Shown piece after piece: positions 1 through 12,774 of a stretch of DNA of 64,000 bases; positions within the stretch are counted from its first letter, which is position 1; every line of letters begins with the position of its first letter. This DNA comes from Heracleum sosnowskyi (taxonomy: Eukaryota; Streptophyta; Magnoliopsida; Apiales; Apiaceae): NCBI GenBank assembly GCA_030848705.1, contig CM061242.1:64925064-64989063 (forward strand), written 5' to 3'. The translations under genes and the position numbers were made by a program. The notes beneath the pieces are model-generated. The model ran no database searches. It saw only the letters and a list, made by a program, of their open reading frames with translations, and was not told where the DNA came from.

Positions 1-46
1 TTCTCATATGCAAAAAGTACATATATAATGTGATAATGCCAAACAC

Positions 47-982
47 ATGTATTTAGAGATGAAACTCAAATGTACTTTACTGGAAAAGGATTTAGAATAT
101 GCTAATGAGAAAATCAGGACCTGGACAGATTCTGGTAGAAAATTTCATGAGATTAATACCTCTAAGAATTGGAAAGAATGTCTAGGATATAAGTCAGATG
201 AAGATAAGAAATTGAAAGAGAAAATTGTTGTTGATGAGACAGTTAGTCCAAAAACCTATAGACATGTTATAGACAAAACCAAATCTAAGATTACTCCTGT
301 TAATTTTGTTTTTGGTAAGGATTCCAATTCAACTTTTGAAAAGGGATCTACTTCTGATCAAAGTGTTAAAGTTATCAAGTCTAAACCTGTCAAAAGTAAA
401 GATACTAAAAATCTAGGTTTACTGTCTCAGAAACAACTCAAGGATAAAATCTGTGAGGTTTCAGATAAGAAGAAGGAAGCTACTATTAAGAGAAACATGA
501 ATGGTAAAATTGGGATCAATAAAGAGAATGACTATAAGAATATCCCAAATGCACCTAGGAAATGTTGTTTTACTTGTGGTAACTCTAATCATCTTGCCAT
601 TGATTGTAAAAAGAGTTTAAAGAAAAGTACTGAAATTCCTATTTCTGATGTTTGGAGTAGATCAGTATTTTATAAACCACAGAAGTCCTGTTTTCATTGT
701 GGTAGTATATGGAATTCTATTTATACTTGTGTAGAATATCATGATTTGTATTATAACTTTTATGATCCATTGCCTAAGTTTGATAAAAATAGTGCAAATT
801 CTGGTAGCATTAAGAATGTCAAGTTGAAGCATGCTTTTGTTAATACTGATACTGACAAAGCAAATCCTGATGAAGTAAATCTTGTCAGGACTACTAAAGT
901 CAAAAAGTCTTCTGCTGCTAAAATTAATAAATTGCATGGAAAAGGAACCCAACATGTATGGGTTCCTAAATGTTCTAACTAG
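47..982 (+). pseudogene. gag: Copia A gag, C-terminal part
   Basis: This is the C-terminal portion of a long Gag that coats element RNA in virus-like particles. It aligns with residues about 450-774 of the intact Gag of Copia B (42918-45242): the end of the coiled coil, a shared TWTDSGR stretch, a lysine-rich region, then two zinc-knuckle-like motifs. The first is a normal CCHC (CFTCGNSNHLAIDC). In the second (CFHCGSIWNSIYTC) the histidine is asparagine, whereas Copia B keeps histidine there. The same frame has a TAA at 26-28, so the upstream part is already broken. The protein ends with a VWVPK stretch shared with Copia C, just before the gag stop at 980-982. Confidence 0.85.
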
Positions 983-1003
983 TGTGTTTCTATTCTGATT
1001 GCA
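983..1003 (+). promoter_or_regulatory. Gag/pol boundary with splice-acceptor-like sequence (Copia A)
   Basis: Sixteen bases after the gag stop the pol frame opens at TTGCAGGG, immediately preceded by an in-frame TGA. The stretch TTTCTATTCTGATTGCAG resembles a plant 3' splice site. Copia B and C have the same arrangement at the same point. Confidence 0.45.
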
Positions 1004-4000
1004 GGGAAAAAGGAAAAATGTGTTAGTCATGGATAGTGGATGCTCTGTGCACATGACTGGAAACAAGCCCCTGTTATCAGAATATGAAGAAAAAGTTGGC
1101 CCAACTGTGTCTTATGGAGATGGCAACATTGAACAAACTTTGGGATATGACAATATAATAATTGGAAATGTCATCATTGAAAAAGTAGCTCTAGTGAAGG
1201 GACTAAAACACAACCTGTTGAGTATTAGTCAAATCACTGACAGAGGTTATCATGTCAACTTCTATTCCACACATTGTGAAGTAGTCGGCAAAGAAACAGG
1301 AAAGATAACACTGACTGGCTACAGGCATGGTAACATATATGAAGCCAACATTCTCTCAAATACTGATGACTCCCCTACATGTCTAATCAGTAAAGCATCA
1401 GTAGATGAAAGTTGGAATTGGTTAAGAAAGATTTAGTGAGAGGATTACCTAAAGTTTTGTATACTCCTGATGGACTCTGTGATGCTTGTCAAAAGGCTAA
1501 ACAAAGAAGGATATCATTCCAGAGTAAATCAGAATCCTATATTGAAGAACCATATCACATGCTGCATCTTGATCTATTTGGACCAGTCAACATTATGACC
1601 ATCAGTAAGAAAAGGTACACTCTTGTAATTGTTGATGAATATTCTAGATTCACCTGGGTGTATTTTCTGCACAGAAAAGATGAAACTCCTGAAATACTGT
1701 TGGATCATGTGAGAATGATTGAGACAACCACAAAGTGCAAAGTCAAGATTATGAGAAGTGATAATGGTACTAAGTTCAAGAATTCAAAAATGGAAGAATT
1801 CTGCAAATACAAAGGAATAATTCAACAATTCTCTGCTCCTGGCACACCTCAGCAAAATGGAGTAGTTGAAAGGAAAAATAGAACTCTTATTGAAGCTGAC
1901 AGAACTATGTTGGAAGAAGCTAAATTACCTACATATTTCTGGGCAGAAGTAGTCAACACAACATGCTATACACAAAATCTCACATTGATAAACAAACATG
2001 GTGTTACTCCTTATCAATCTCTCAAGGAGAAGAAACTAAGTTTGAAGCATCTGCATGTGTTTGGCTGTAAATGTTTTGTTCTCAGAACTCATCCTGAACA
2101 GCTAGGGAAATTTGAAACAAAGGTTGATGAGGGAATTTTCATAGGTTATCCTGCATCAAGAGCCTTTAGAGTTTTTAATTTGAGAACAAGGACTGTCATG
2201 GAATCTATACATGTATCTTTTGATGATAAGAAGATAATAGGCTTGAATGAAGATTCACATGATAGATTGGTTTTGAAAATGAAGCTACCAAGGAACCTGA
2301 AGGAAATGAATCAGATCCTGTCAATTCATCAGATACTGATGGGTCACCAAATCCTGATGATCCATCAAATCCTGATGACACATCAATTACTAATGGTGCT
2401 ACTGATGATGCTACTGACAGTTCACATGTTGAGGGGGAGCAACAGCAGACTGTTACTGATACTACTCAATCATCAGGATAAAATTCTTCAGATACTGATT
2501 CAAGTGATAATCCTGATAATTCATCAAGAGGAAATAGCAATATTTCAGGGGGAGCTTCTACTGAATCAAATTCCTCTAATCAAGATAACACCAATCCAGG
2601 GGGAGCATCTACATCAAGGAATGACTTACCACCAGCAAGGAAATGGACTGCAAGTCATTCTCTTGATTTGATAATTGGGGATCCTGATACAGGTGTTCAG
2701 ACAAGAAGTGCAACTCAAAATGAATGCTTACATAATAACTTTCTATCAAAGGAGGAGCCAAAGAAAGTTCAAGATGCACTTAAAGATGCTGATTGGGTTA
2801 CTGCAATGCAAGAAGAATTGAATGAATTTGAAAGGAATGAAGTCTGGAAACTGGTACCAAGACCAAAGAACAGATCTATTGTTGGTACTAAATGGATTTT
2901 CAAAAATAAGACTGATTCAGATGGTGTAATTATCAGAAACAAAGCAAGACTAGTTGCAAAGGGGTATTCTCAACAAGAAGGAATTGAATATGATGAAACT
3001 TTTGCTCCTGTTGCAAGACTAGAGGCCATCAGGATCTTTCTGGCATATGCAGCTCATAAGAAATTCAAGGTTTTCCAGATGGATGTGAAAAGTGCTTTCT
3101 TAAATGGTGAACTAGAGGAAGAAGTATATGTTGAACAACCTCCTGGTTTCATTGATCTTAAATATCCAAATCATGTTTATAGATTGGATAAGGCACTTTA
3201 TGGACTAAAGCAAGCTCCAAGAGCATGGTATGAAACCTTAGCTCAATTCTTACTGGAAAGTGGTTTCAAAAGAGGTACTATTGACAAAACTTTGTTCTAT
3301 TTGAATCATGGTAAGGATTTGCTGTTAGTTCAGATTTATGTTGATGATATCATTTTTGGGTCAACAAACAATAAGCTGTGTGAAAAGTTTTCTAAGCTTA
3401 TGGAGTCAAGATATCAAATGAGCATGATGGGAGAAATGAGTTATTTTCTTGGTCTTCAAGTTAAACAGACTGATGATGGCATTTTTATCAATCAATCAAA
3501 ATACACAAAGAATTTGTTGAAAAGGTTTAACATGGAAGATTGTGCTACTTCAAGTACTCCCATTGCTACAGCTACCAAACTTGATCCTGATCAAGGTGCT
3601 GAGGTAGATGTAACTCACTACAGAGGAATGATTGGCTCTTTATTGTATCTCACTGCAAGTAGACCAGATATCATGTTTGCAACCTGTCTGTGTGCAAGAT
3701 TTCAAGCAAAACCTAGGGAACCTCATCTGATTGCAGTTAAAAGAATTTTCAGATATCTCAAAGGCACTCCTTCTCTTGGTCTTTGGTATGCAAGGGAATC
3801 AAATTTTGGTTTGTGTGGTTATTCAGATGCTGATTTTGCAGGATGCAAAATAGACAGGAAAAGTACTTCAGGAAGCTGTCAGTTTTTGGTTGGTAGACTA
3901 GTTTCATGGTTCAGTAAAAGCAAAAGTCTATCTCTACTTCAACAGCAGAAGCTGAGTACATTGCTGCAGGAAGTTGCTGTGCTCAGATAATGTGGATGAG

Positions 4001-4283
4001 AAATCAGTTGTTAGATTATGGCCTGTCATACTCAAAAATCCCTATTTATTATGATAACCAAAGTGCTATTGCAATGACAGGAAATCCAGTTCAACATTCT
4101 CTTACTAAACACATCAGTATTAGATATCATTTCATAAGAGAACAGGTTCTGGAAGGAACAATTGAACTTCACTTTGTTCCTACTTATCAACAACTAGCTG
4201 ATATATTCACCAAGCCACTACCTGAAGCTACTTTCAATAACTTGGTGAATGAACTTGGAATGATGAATTTTGAGAATTTCTGA
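999..4283 (+). pseudogene. pol: Copia A pol (protease, integrase, RT, RNase H), decayed
   Basis: Four open stretches give one Pol. Protease (999-1436) has the active-site DSGCS. The integrase zinc-binding region has lost its HHCC histidines through a frame-changing deletion near 1420 (compare HKKLSHLN in Copia B). The integrase core (1412-2270) shows the D, D and E residues in LDLFGPV, SDNGT and VVERKNRT. A frameshift near 2270 and a TAA at 2479-2481 fall in the acidic linker, which encodes NPD repeats. RT (2668-3900) keeps YVDD and the typical AFLNG and LYGLKQAPRAWY blocks. RNase H is split by a frameshift near 3918; its end is open at 3990-4283. The copy cannot make a full Pol. Order protease-integrase-RT-RNase H defines Ty1/copia. 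Confidence 0.92.
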
Positions 4284-4810
4284 GAAAAGCTACAGAGAAG
4301 AAATCCTGATGACTGTCAAATCCTGATGGTCATTCATAAAGGTATGTAATTTTGATCAAATCCTGATAGGACATAATCCTAAAAGGAAGTAAACTGGTCA
4401 ATCCTGATGCACAGATACTGAAGCTGGTGTGAAAACCAGAGGTTTTAAGGCAATTTGACAACAACAGTGCTGGTATTCTCTGGAAAGTAAAAGTTATACT
4501 TAGTCTCTGATTAAGTATTAAGTTTTACTTTTAAATCTCAATTTATTTTCTAAGGAATTACCATTCATCATTTTAAATGTCATATGCACTATTGCTAACA
4601 ATTTGTACAGGAAATAAGAGAAGATGAACAATTGAGAGAATTGATAAATTTCATTGATAATTGAAGCTGTTTACAAATTGAAAAGGAAAATTACATAGTT
4701 TTTTTTTCTAGTCTATTTTTCTACTCAGGGACACATGTCTTGCAAATTAGCATGAATGCTCCTGAGCAGCTTCACAGTCCATCAGGATTGGAAGGTCTCT
4801 TGTTCCATCC
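4284..4810. other. Copia A spacer between pol and the antisense ORF
   Basis: No coding capacity on the plus strand. It holds at least four copies of the motif AATCCTGAT (for example 4302-4310 and 4319-4327). This is the reverse complement of the ATCAGGATT motif clustered in the Copia A LTR. The plus and antisense transcription units converge here. Confidence 0.6.
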
Positions 4811-4918
4811 TTAAAGGACAAGAAGAGGAGCTGATGCACTTGAAGGAGGATCGTCACCGTGTCCACCGGGACTCTTCCGTGCCTCCAACTTGCATGACAT
4901 ACAAGCATCACGGATCCT
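4811..4918 (-). pseudogene. Antisense ORF of Copia A, 3' part (separated by the Athila insertion)
   Basis: On the minus strand this short stretch continues, in frame, the ORF that begins at 18470 and stops at the Athila TSD. It ends at a TAA at 4811-4813. Without the insertion and one TSD copy the ORF spans 414 nt, an exact number of codons (137 aa). The part here contains SCKLEARK, which resembles SCKLQARK near the end of the antisense ORF of Copia B (37945-38343). Function unknown. Confidence 0.6.
4914..4918. repeat. Athila target-site duplication, left copy (ATCCT)
   Basis: ATCCT at 4914-4918 is repeated at 18160-18164, directly outside the 1297-bp LTRs. This fixes the insertion borders. 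Confidence 0.75.
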
Positions 4919-6215
4919 TATTGTCGGTTTTCCAACCTTAACGCAAGAGCACGTATCGCAACAAGTAGTAAATAAGTTCGTTCCCAAAAGGACTACAAAT
5001 AAGTTGTTAAATACCACTTACTATCTTTCTTTCAATTCAAGTCTGATAAAAATCAAGTAAAGTTTTTATTAAATTACCACTAACAATTAAGCTAACACAA
5101 TATCGAATAATAAATTCCAAGAGAATGAAAACTAGGCCTTAACTTCATCTAATGTCCTTTAACAAGCTTCTTCTTTAACCTCTATTCTCGTGGTCTAATT
5201 GCTAGTCTAAGGCTATCAAGTACACACAAGGACCTTCCGAATCTCAAGTGACTCTAATTTATGAATTAACTCACATATTCCTATGTAGAATTTAAATCCA
5301 TAAACATCATTAAGTTTCGCCTTAATTGGACTACCTAGGGTGTTTAGGTATATTCCTATCCTAACCACAAATTAATATAAATATTAATCCTAGGTTATAT
5401 TGATTGGGTCTTAACTTAGGGTTTCTTTTCCAAGTCCACCTAAATTACTGATTCAATCTCAAGGGTGATCAATCTTTGAGAAGCATTACACGCAAACCAA
5501 TACAAACAATCAATATGACCACAAAAACAAAGAATTAAAGAATACAACTTATGTATTAACAAAAGAATCCATTAAAGGCCTAGAGAGAAAATTAGTTCAT
5601 CATCTCAAAAGAAACCAATACACAAGAGTATGTAAACATGATGGAAAATAAGGAGAAAAGATGAAATCTGTAATCGCAGCAATCTCCAAAGCTTTTTCCC
5701 TCTTGAGCGCAGCCTCTCTTTTTCTCTCTCGGATGTATGTAATAATACCTAATTATATCTGATGTATGTATATGTGTCTAATAAAAGTATTTTAATACTT
5801 TTAGGAAAATACAATATGTTTCCTAAGCTGATTATGCTTTTCCAAGTAAATTCATAACTGACTGTTCCTCAGTAATTCCGGCCCGTTCCAGTTGTAATTT
5901 GATATCTGGACCACTTCAGAATGAAAGAGAATTCTGTTATCTTCGTGTGGACTGTTAAATCGTCCAATTCTGACTTCTGGAACTCCAGATATGGCCCAAA
6001 CAGTGATGTACTTGCGTGCAGCCCAACAAATCCGAATTTCCTTCTAATAAATCTCCAAATTAAGCTATTTATTCTCCAATCCTTCCAAGTTTAGGATTCC
6101 TTACTTCCTACAATAAAACATCAGAATTTATTTAATAAAAGTCCAATTAAATGCAAAATATAATAAATATGAGGAATAAAATCATATAAAATATTTATAA
6201 ATATATACTCTATTA
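4919..6215 (-). repeat. Athila 3' LTR (left copy)
   Basis: 1297 bp, collinear with 16863-18159. Both start TATTGTCGG; this copy ends CTCTATTA where the other ends CTCTATCA, so one terminal base has changed. Confidence 0.9.
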
Positions 6216-6233
6216 AATATCCCCACACTTAGC
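6216..6233 (-). promoter_or_regulatory. Athila polypurine tract
   Basis: On the minus strand AGTGTGGGGATATT directly precedes the 3' LTR, the expected position for plus-strand DNA priming. Confidence 0.7.
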
Positions 6234-7583
6234 AATTTGCACGTCCTCGGGCAAATAAAGAAAATAAAATCTACATACTAAATTATTAACATCACTTTCG
6301 TAGATGACACGATTGCATTGAGCATATGCAACAAGCCTTTAAACCCCTAGGCAGACCTAGTAGGACGAGTTTTGTCTCGTGAGGGTTTATAGAAGATAAC
6401 CCACAAAATCAAATATTTTCAATCACCAAGTCTATCAAGCATGCAACATATCATATTACTCCACACATTGTAAATCTGAATCACATAACAACCTGAAAGT
6501 TCCTGAAAGTACAAGTACTCTCACTTTACGCATCATTAACACAAGATAATCCAAGTATGCACACAATGTCTTGATAGACAAAAATATCATGAAATAGACA
6601 TCAAAGTCGCATTCAGAAGTAAGTATGCTATGGATAAATATCTCACATTGCTCTCAATTCACATAAGTGTATAGGTATAAGTGTATCGCTCTAGTTCAAT
6701 CAATGTATTCATGTGCTACCATTTGCTTGGTTGTCCACCAAATCTCCACTACCTCGTATACATGCATACATGAATCAAAAGGTCTTTGTTAAAGGTTGTA
6801 ATTGGGCTTTGGAACAGGTAGGATATCAAAGAATTAGGCTAACAAGTGGCTAAACTTGATAAACCAGTATAGCATAATGTTCACTTTTACTTAAAGCACC
6901 CAACATGGAAAGTAAATCATGTAAAAACTAGTCAAGATTTCACAAGCATTAAACACTAAGCACATATTACCATGCACTTCCCCTCTTTCACATTGTAACA
7001 AACCAATGAACACAAACTCTACTTCTTCTTGATCACAATTTTTTTTTCAAAGTCAAGTCATTCTCCAGTAACCAAGAGCACTGAAAAGTCACCAAGAAAA
7101 TAAGAAGTATTTTTTGCCTTAATTTCTAGCCCATGCACTTAATACCAGCACATGTTCATGGATCGTCCCTTTCATATGACATTGCACTTGCCACCCATTG
7201 ATCTCAAAGGAGTACTTGATAACATTCAAACTCTTTTTTTTTCAAACAACTTTCCCACCAAAATGTAACCCTTTAACAAAAGAAATCCCCACACTTAATA
7301 TTCACCAACCCTGAAGTTGAATCAATATGCTCTACCAGTAAATCAAGACATGAACGAATAAGTAGGCTCAAGAATTTTAGATTGGTGATATACGAAAGAA
7401 ACAAATATAAGCTCAAGGGGGTTCACTAAGGATATTTTTCATGGTTACTGTTTAGGTAAATGAGGTCAATCTTTGTGCCTTTATCATTTTCATGCATACA
7501 CATACCATGTAGTCTCAAAACGGTTTAAAACAAGTTCTAAAGCAACATGAATCATGATGAACAACACACAACAAAAGAAATGG
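6234..7583. other. Athila non-coding 3' internal region (part 1)
   Basis: No ORF of note and no recognisable domain. A second polypurine-like sequence (ATCCCCACACT on the plus strand) occurs at 7285-7295. The solo Tekay LTR interrupts this region at 7589. Confidence 0.6.
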
Positions 7584-7588
7584 ATTGT
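7584..7588. repeat. Solo-LTR target-site duplication, left copy (GATTG)
   Basis: GATTG at 7584-7588 is repeated at 12375-12379, exactly outside the TG..CA ends of the solo LTR. Confidence 0.85.
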
Positions 7589-10500
7589 GTAACACCCCCA
7601 GATCCGGGGTCAAGAATCTGGGTTGTCACGCTCCATCAATGATACAATACCTGCATTACTTACAACATTCTTATAATACAACTCCAAAGACCCCAATCAC
7701 TTACGCACACACACACAAGTTATAGCCTTGGAAATGAGCAACAATTATCAGCATTTGTTATTACAACCCAAATGTACTATCCAGTACCTCATCTATTATT
7801 TACAACCTCTACCTGAAGTTACAATAATGGACCTCACAATTCTATACAAGGTTTAGTAATACAAACCCACTCAAAATAATTCTCACTAATTCAAGCTGCA
7901 ACTATTCTGCTCACACCGACAGTATCCATCCTGCATCAACTAACTCCAGGGTGGCCTCTCCATTCCCTTGCTCTCGTAACACGTGGTGGATTCGGCAATG
8001 TTTTCCTCATGCTGAAATATTTAATAAAGCAAGAATGAGCTAATAGTGCTCAGCAAGAAATCTATCCCAGTTTAAATCTTTAAACCTTTTTGGAAGATAA
8101 TCCATATGGGATCAAAGTTTTTAACACTACTAGGGTCTAACCCCAAAATAGTATACCGTTCAAAACACCGTATGACTTATAATCATACTTATATACTCTT
8201 CGTAATCATTTGGAAATCATTGGTATCAGTATGATAAACCAATACTCAAAACATATCTTTTTAAAATAGATATCAAATATTGGAATCAAGGCTTAAAGCC
8301 TATTCATTGATTCAAAACACTATACAGTTCGAAAATATCTTTGTAACCACATGTTATGCCTTTAACGGATAAGAGACTAGTATAACATAAAAGATGAAGT
8401 TACGAGGAAAATTAATATAATGTTTCCGTAACCCAAAATCCACTTATGCATATATAATCTGAGTAAGATTTTATCAGTCATAACTCATAAAATAAAAGAT
8501 GAAGTTGCAAGGATTTATTGTAACTTCATTTTGTTAAAAACTTTTCGACCCTCTGCCAACATGATCGGTAAACCTGTACTAAGGGGGCTACCCTTTAGTC
8601 CCTTTCAATACATGTTGCAGAATTATCCAAGTTGGATGATGAACTAATACTGGAGTAATCTCCGCGCCAGTTGTCCAACCTTACTATGATCAGTAGCAGG
8701 TTGTACAACTAAAAAGGGTTTTCTACATGTAGATGGAAGAACACGACAGCCTGACATTGTCTACCGCCTTTCTGGATCTCCCCGGCCCATTTGGGGCAAT
8801 AAAATGATGGATCGGCGCGACTCGACTCTGAAATCCATGACTCTGAAACGTAAAGATCGTCCTCCTTTCCCCAAGTGTAATACTTGTTGATACGACTCCA
8901 CTCAGTAGTTATATCTAGGTTGGAAAGGAAGATTCTCCAATATTTCCCAAGCGATGTTTGTTAATGGATATCGACTTGTTCCATCAATTTACTCCTCAAT
9001 CGTTGAGGTAGTAACACAACATTTGACTTGCAGCAATTAAATTGCTCCGAGAAAATATCTGTCCCTTGACAGTTTTGAGTTGAGAGTTTAAAAAGAGTAG
9101 CAGTCACTTAAATCAGGTTTCCCATATTTTTGATAGTTGAGCGAGCATTTAAATCCTCTTAAAAGACAGATTTAAATGGAAAAACAGTGTTTTGGGAACC
9201 TATTTTTGATTAAAGATAATTAATAATACAGCTTAGAGTATCCTTCGTAATTATTGAAGGTCGAGGATAAACTTTAAATAACATTTCTCATTTTTAAAAC
9301 ATTCTAAAAGTCTTCAATCAATAATCGAATAATATTTATTAAATAAGTAAACCTTAAACGAATATTCGAAAATAATATTCATTAAGTAAATAATGATTAA
9401 ATGAATATTCAAAAATAATATTCATTAAATAAATAAGGATTAAATGAATATTCAAAATAATATTCATTAAATAAATAAAACTCAAATGAATATTCAAAAA
9501 TGATATTCATTAAATAAATAAACCTCAAATGAATATTCAAAAATAATATCCATTAAATAAATAAACCTCAAATGAATATTCAAAATAATATTCATTAAAT
9601 AAATAAACCTCGAATGAATATTCAAAATAATATTCATTAAATAAATAATGATTAAATGAATATTCAAAATAATATTCATTAAATAGATAATTATCGAATA
9701 ACAGTTACCCGATATCTTTATCGGAAAAATAATCTTTCATAATCAAATCATAAAGCAAGTATCACAATATACTTTCGAAAACAGTTATGGCTTCCATTAT
9801 CATATATAACAAAAATAGTATTCAAATAGTATTTCTCGACTGAGATAATACTCAAATAACATTCCTTGAAAGATATAGTATTCTGCCGATGGAATCCCTC
9901 CGGGTTTCCACGGCTATCTACATATTTCAAAATACCGACTCCCGATCTAGAGTCGAAAAAAATGAATATGCTCTTATATTTAGAGCTACCAGGTAAACCG
10001 GTTCATAACTACTTAACTCAAAAGATTTTATATAATCCAAAGGTCAAATCCATTTCAACAAGAAATAAGATATATCGCAAAACTATCCAATGTTATACAT
10101 GGAAAAAGCAGTATTATATAGTCAATACTTCAAAGTATAGATTTGGAAACTTGCATCTATTATATGCATACATCAGAATATGGTACTTTAAAATACAGCA
10201 TGGAATGCGAAAACTTGCATGGAAATCCCGAAGTAGCAGTAAGTCTCAGGTTGGTCCAGTAATCTAGAATCAACACAAGGTTCAAGATTAATAACTTAAA
10301 CGCTTTCACCATACTAAGTATATACTAACTCAAGTACAAGTCCATTTTCAAGTTACTCCTTAAGATCCTCTACTCGAGCATGCTCGCTCACACATTTTTA
10401 TAAAATTGAAATATAATCCTTTTAACACGAAATCTTTTCGAGGGTCTTCCTAAACGTACCTAGCATGTTAACACAAAGTTTCACATTCCAATAAGTTTCT

Positions 10501-12374
10501 TAAGGGGTTTGATCACTATCTCAAAGTTCATGCAATGAACTACTTAGTTACGCGAAACCGCTTTCACTAAAACGGACGTTTCTCCTAAACCGTAAATCAA
10601 AACGATACGATTCTTTCGCTAAAAAAAACTAGGAAACAAGGCCTACATGTTCATGGTCAGAAACTTCATGTTCATGCCATTTAATGTAACCGTGATTTCT
10701 GCCTAAACTATCTAAGGAAATTTCGGCATGGTAACGGTGCTTATACGCGATTCCCGTGTTTTTAAACACTTCAAACAACCACCAATCAACAATCAACCAA
10801 CCAAACCAACAACCATTATACTTCATCAACACATCCAAAACAGCCCCTAAACATTATCATACACTAAATCAAGCTTCACAAAATCACTCATCCTCAAATC
10901 GAACATAAGATTCACGGATCTTAACGATAACACGAATAACGACTCTAACCATTATTTCAACCATAAAACTCATATAAATAAAAAGGGGCAGAGGTTTTTT
11001 TTTATACCTTCCTTAGAGCTTGAGAGACATTAACAATCACTTATAACCTCTAAACAAGCCTTGGGTGATCCTTGGAAAGCCTAGAGTTTAAGATCAAAGA
11101 AGTTAGTTCTTGAAATCACTATTCATCCTCAGCTTGTAAAATCCATAACAAATCGAAAAATAAGAGTTTGGTGCTAAGATTTTTACCAGACCTTTTTCTC
11201 TTCATAAGATTTCTTTTGAGTTATAGATATTCAAATTTAAATCTACCTAGCTAGGGTTTTGAGCCCCATCTTTCCGCTGAACAGAAACTGGACAGATTGG
11301 GTTCTCCAACTTGGGGAAGAGATTTGGCTAGGCTACACTCCTTTGTTGACTATGAAATTTTGAACGAATGTTACCCATGGAGTGGAGAAGCTATGGTTAA
11401 AATTTGGTGATTTAAGGATGGATAGAAGTGGAGATATGAATTTTGCTTTGAGCTTGGTTTCTGCTGGGCAGAATTTGTTTGTTTTGTTTGGTTGTTGTGA
11501 AATGAATTAATACATGTATATATGTATTAATTTTTTTGGATGCATCTTCTACCTTTTGTGTTGTCAACACTTCATTGGTCCAAGTGTTGGCTTTACATAA
11601 CACTTCCCACTTTTGGTTAAATGTAAAAGGGTCATCCTTGTTATAGTTGACTTTCAAGCATGATACTTTGGTTTTTCTTCCCACCAATTGGATCGTCTTT
11701 GTGTCCTTTTAATAAAATCAATACGTTAAAGCTTATATGTTGCATTTTATTACTCCACTGTGGCACAATCCCTTATCTGTTCCCTCTTTATTCCTTGTTC
11801 TTAGAAAATGTTCTCGCGTTTCTTCGAATATTCTCAATCTCTTTTTATAGAGTTCCTTAACTCTTGTTTAGCTTCTTTTTTGTTTAAATCCTTGAATCCA
11901 CTTGATATAATTCTCTTGATGATCATGTAGGATATTTAATCTTGTCATAATTTCAATCCTTAATCCATGATTCGTTTGCTTAATCGCTTAATCTCGTTGA
12001 ACGCTCGCAAGGATTTCTTAAGTGTTCTATCGAAGTATTTTACCGTAAACGTTCTTGATATCACTAATTCTTTTATTAAATCCATATCCATGGAATTGAT
12101 AATTTAAATCCTCCAATATTTTCAAATAATGATTAATCCGTCCGTTATTGGTGAAATTTCGGAGAAAACAGAAAATGCTATTTTTCTGATTCTGACAGCT
12201 TTTGCATTCCTTCATTTTCAAAGTAGATCACTAATACGACTTCGAAAGTTCATTATCCCGACTCGTACATAGGGTGATCTGAAAATCTTTTTCGGTTCAG
12301 AAATTTACTATTCATCAGGATTTTACTATTCATAAAAAAAAATTAAACTAAGTCCAAAATTTGGGGTTATTACA
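7589..12374 (-). mobile_element. Solo LTR of a Tekay-type chromovirus, 4786 bp
   Basis: The block begins TGTAACACCCCC, ends GGGGTTATTACA and is flanked by GATTG on both sides, with no internal region or primer site. Its ends match the reverse complement of the Tekay2 LTR ends (28172-32844): the left end resembles the complement of the Tekay2 LTR 3' end, and the right end resembles the complement of TGTAATAACCCG. It is therefore a minus-orientation LTR of a related family, left after LTR-LTR recombination. Short ORFs inside it (for example near 9866-10267) show no known domain. Two stretches are notable: the 42-bp tandem repeats at 9359-9690 and a block near 8540-8960 of higher sequence complexity. 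Confidence 0.88.
9359..9690. repeat. AT-rich tandem repeat, about eight copies of a 42-bp unit
   Basis: Each unit contains AATGAATATTCA, an AATA spacer and ATATTCATT, followed by AAATAAATAA and a variable CCTCA or GATTA segment. Each unit is therefore a small inverted repeat that could fold as a hairpin. An ORF across it on the minus strand is an artefact of the repeat. Confidence 0.85.
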
Positions 12375-12379
12375 GATTG
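12375..12379. repeat. Solo-LTR target-site duplication, right copy (GATTG)
   Basis: Matches 7584-7588. Confidence 0.85.
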
Positions 12380-12741
12380 ATATAAAGTGCATCAATCATA
12401 AATTAGGCTCAAATTCTCACAGGGTGAAAGCATGCTTTACTCACTAAAATTGACTAAGAAGCATCTCATGTTTTCAAATTTTCGCAAGCACACACAAAGA
12501 ATTATCAAGCATCAAATGATTTTTCCATGAATATGACACTCAGAATTAATCATGCGAAATAAATCTACACAATGTGTACTTATCCATGCTAACATGCTTT
12601 TGAGACAAGGTAATTATATACAAAAAGGTTTTTGATTTTTCAATTTTTTTGGATTTTATGATATATAATTTTTTTGGATTTTTCTTAAATATATTATTAT
12701 CAAGAACCCATCCCCACACTAAAGTGGTTCATTGTCCTCAA

Positions 12742-12774
<33 letters not shown>

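Noticed and set aside
9494..9679. 61-codon ORF on the minus strand
   Set aside because: It is produced by the 42-bp tandem repeat.
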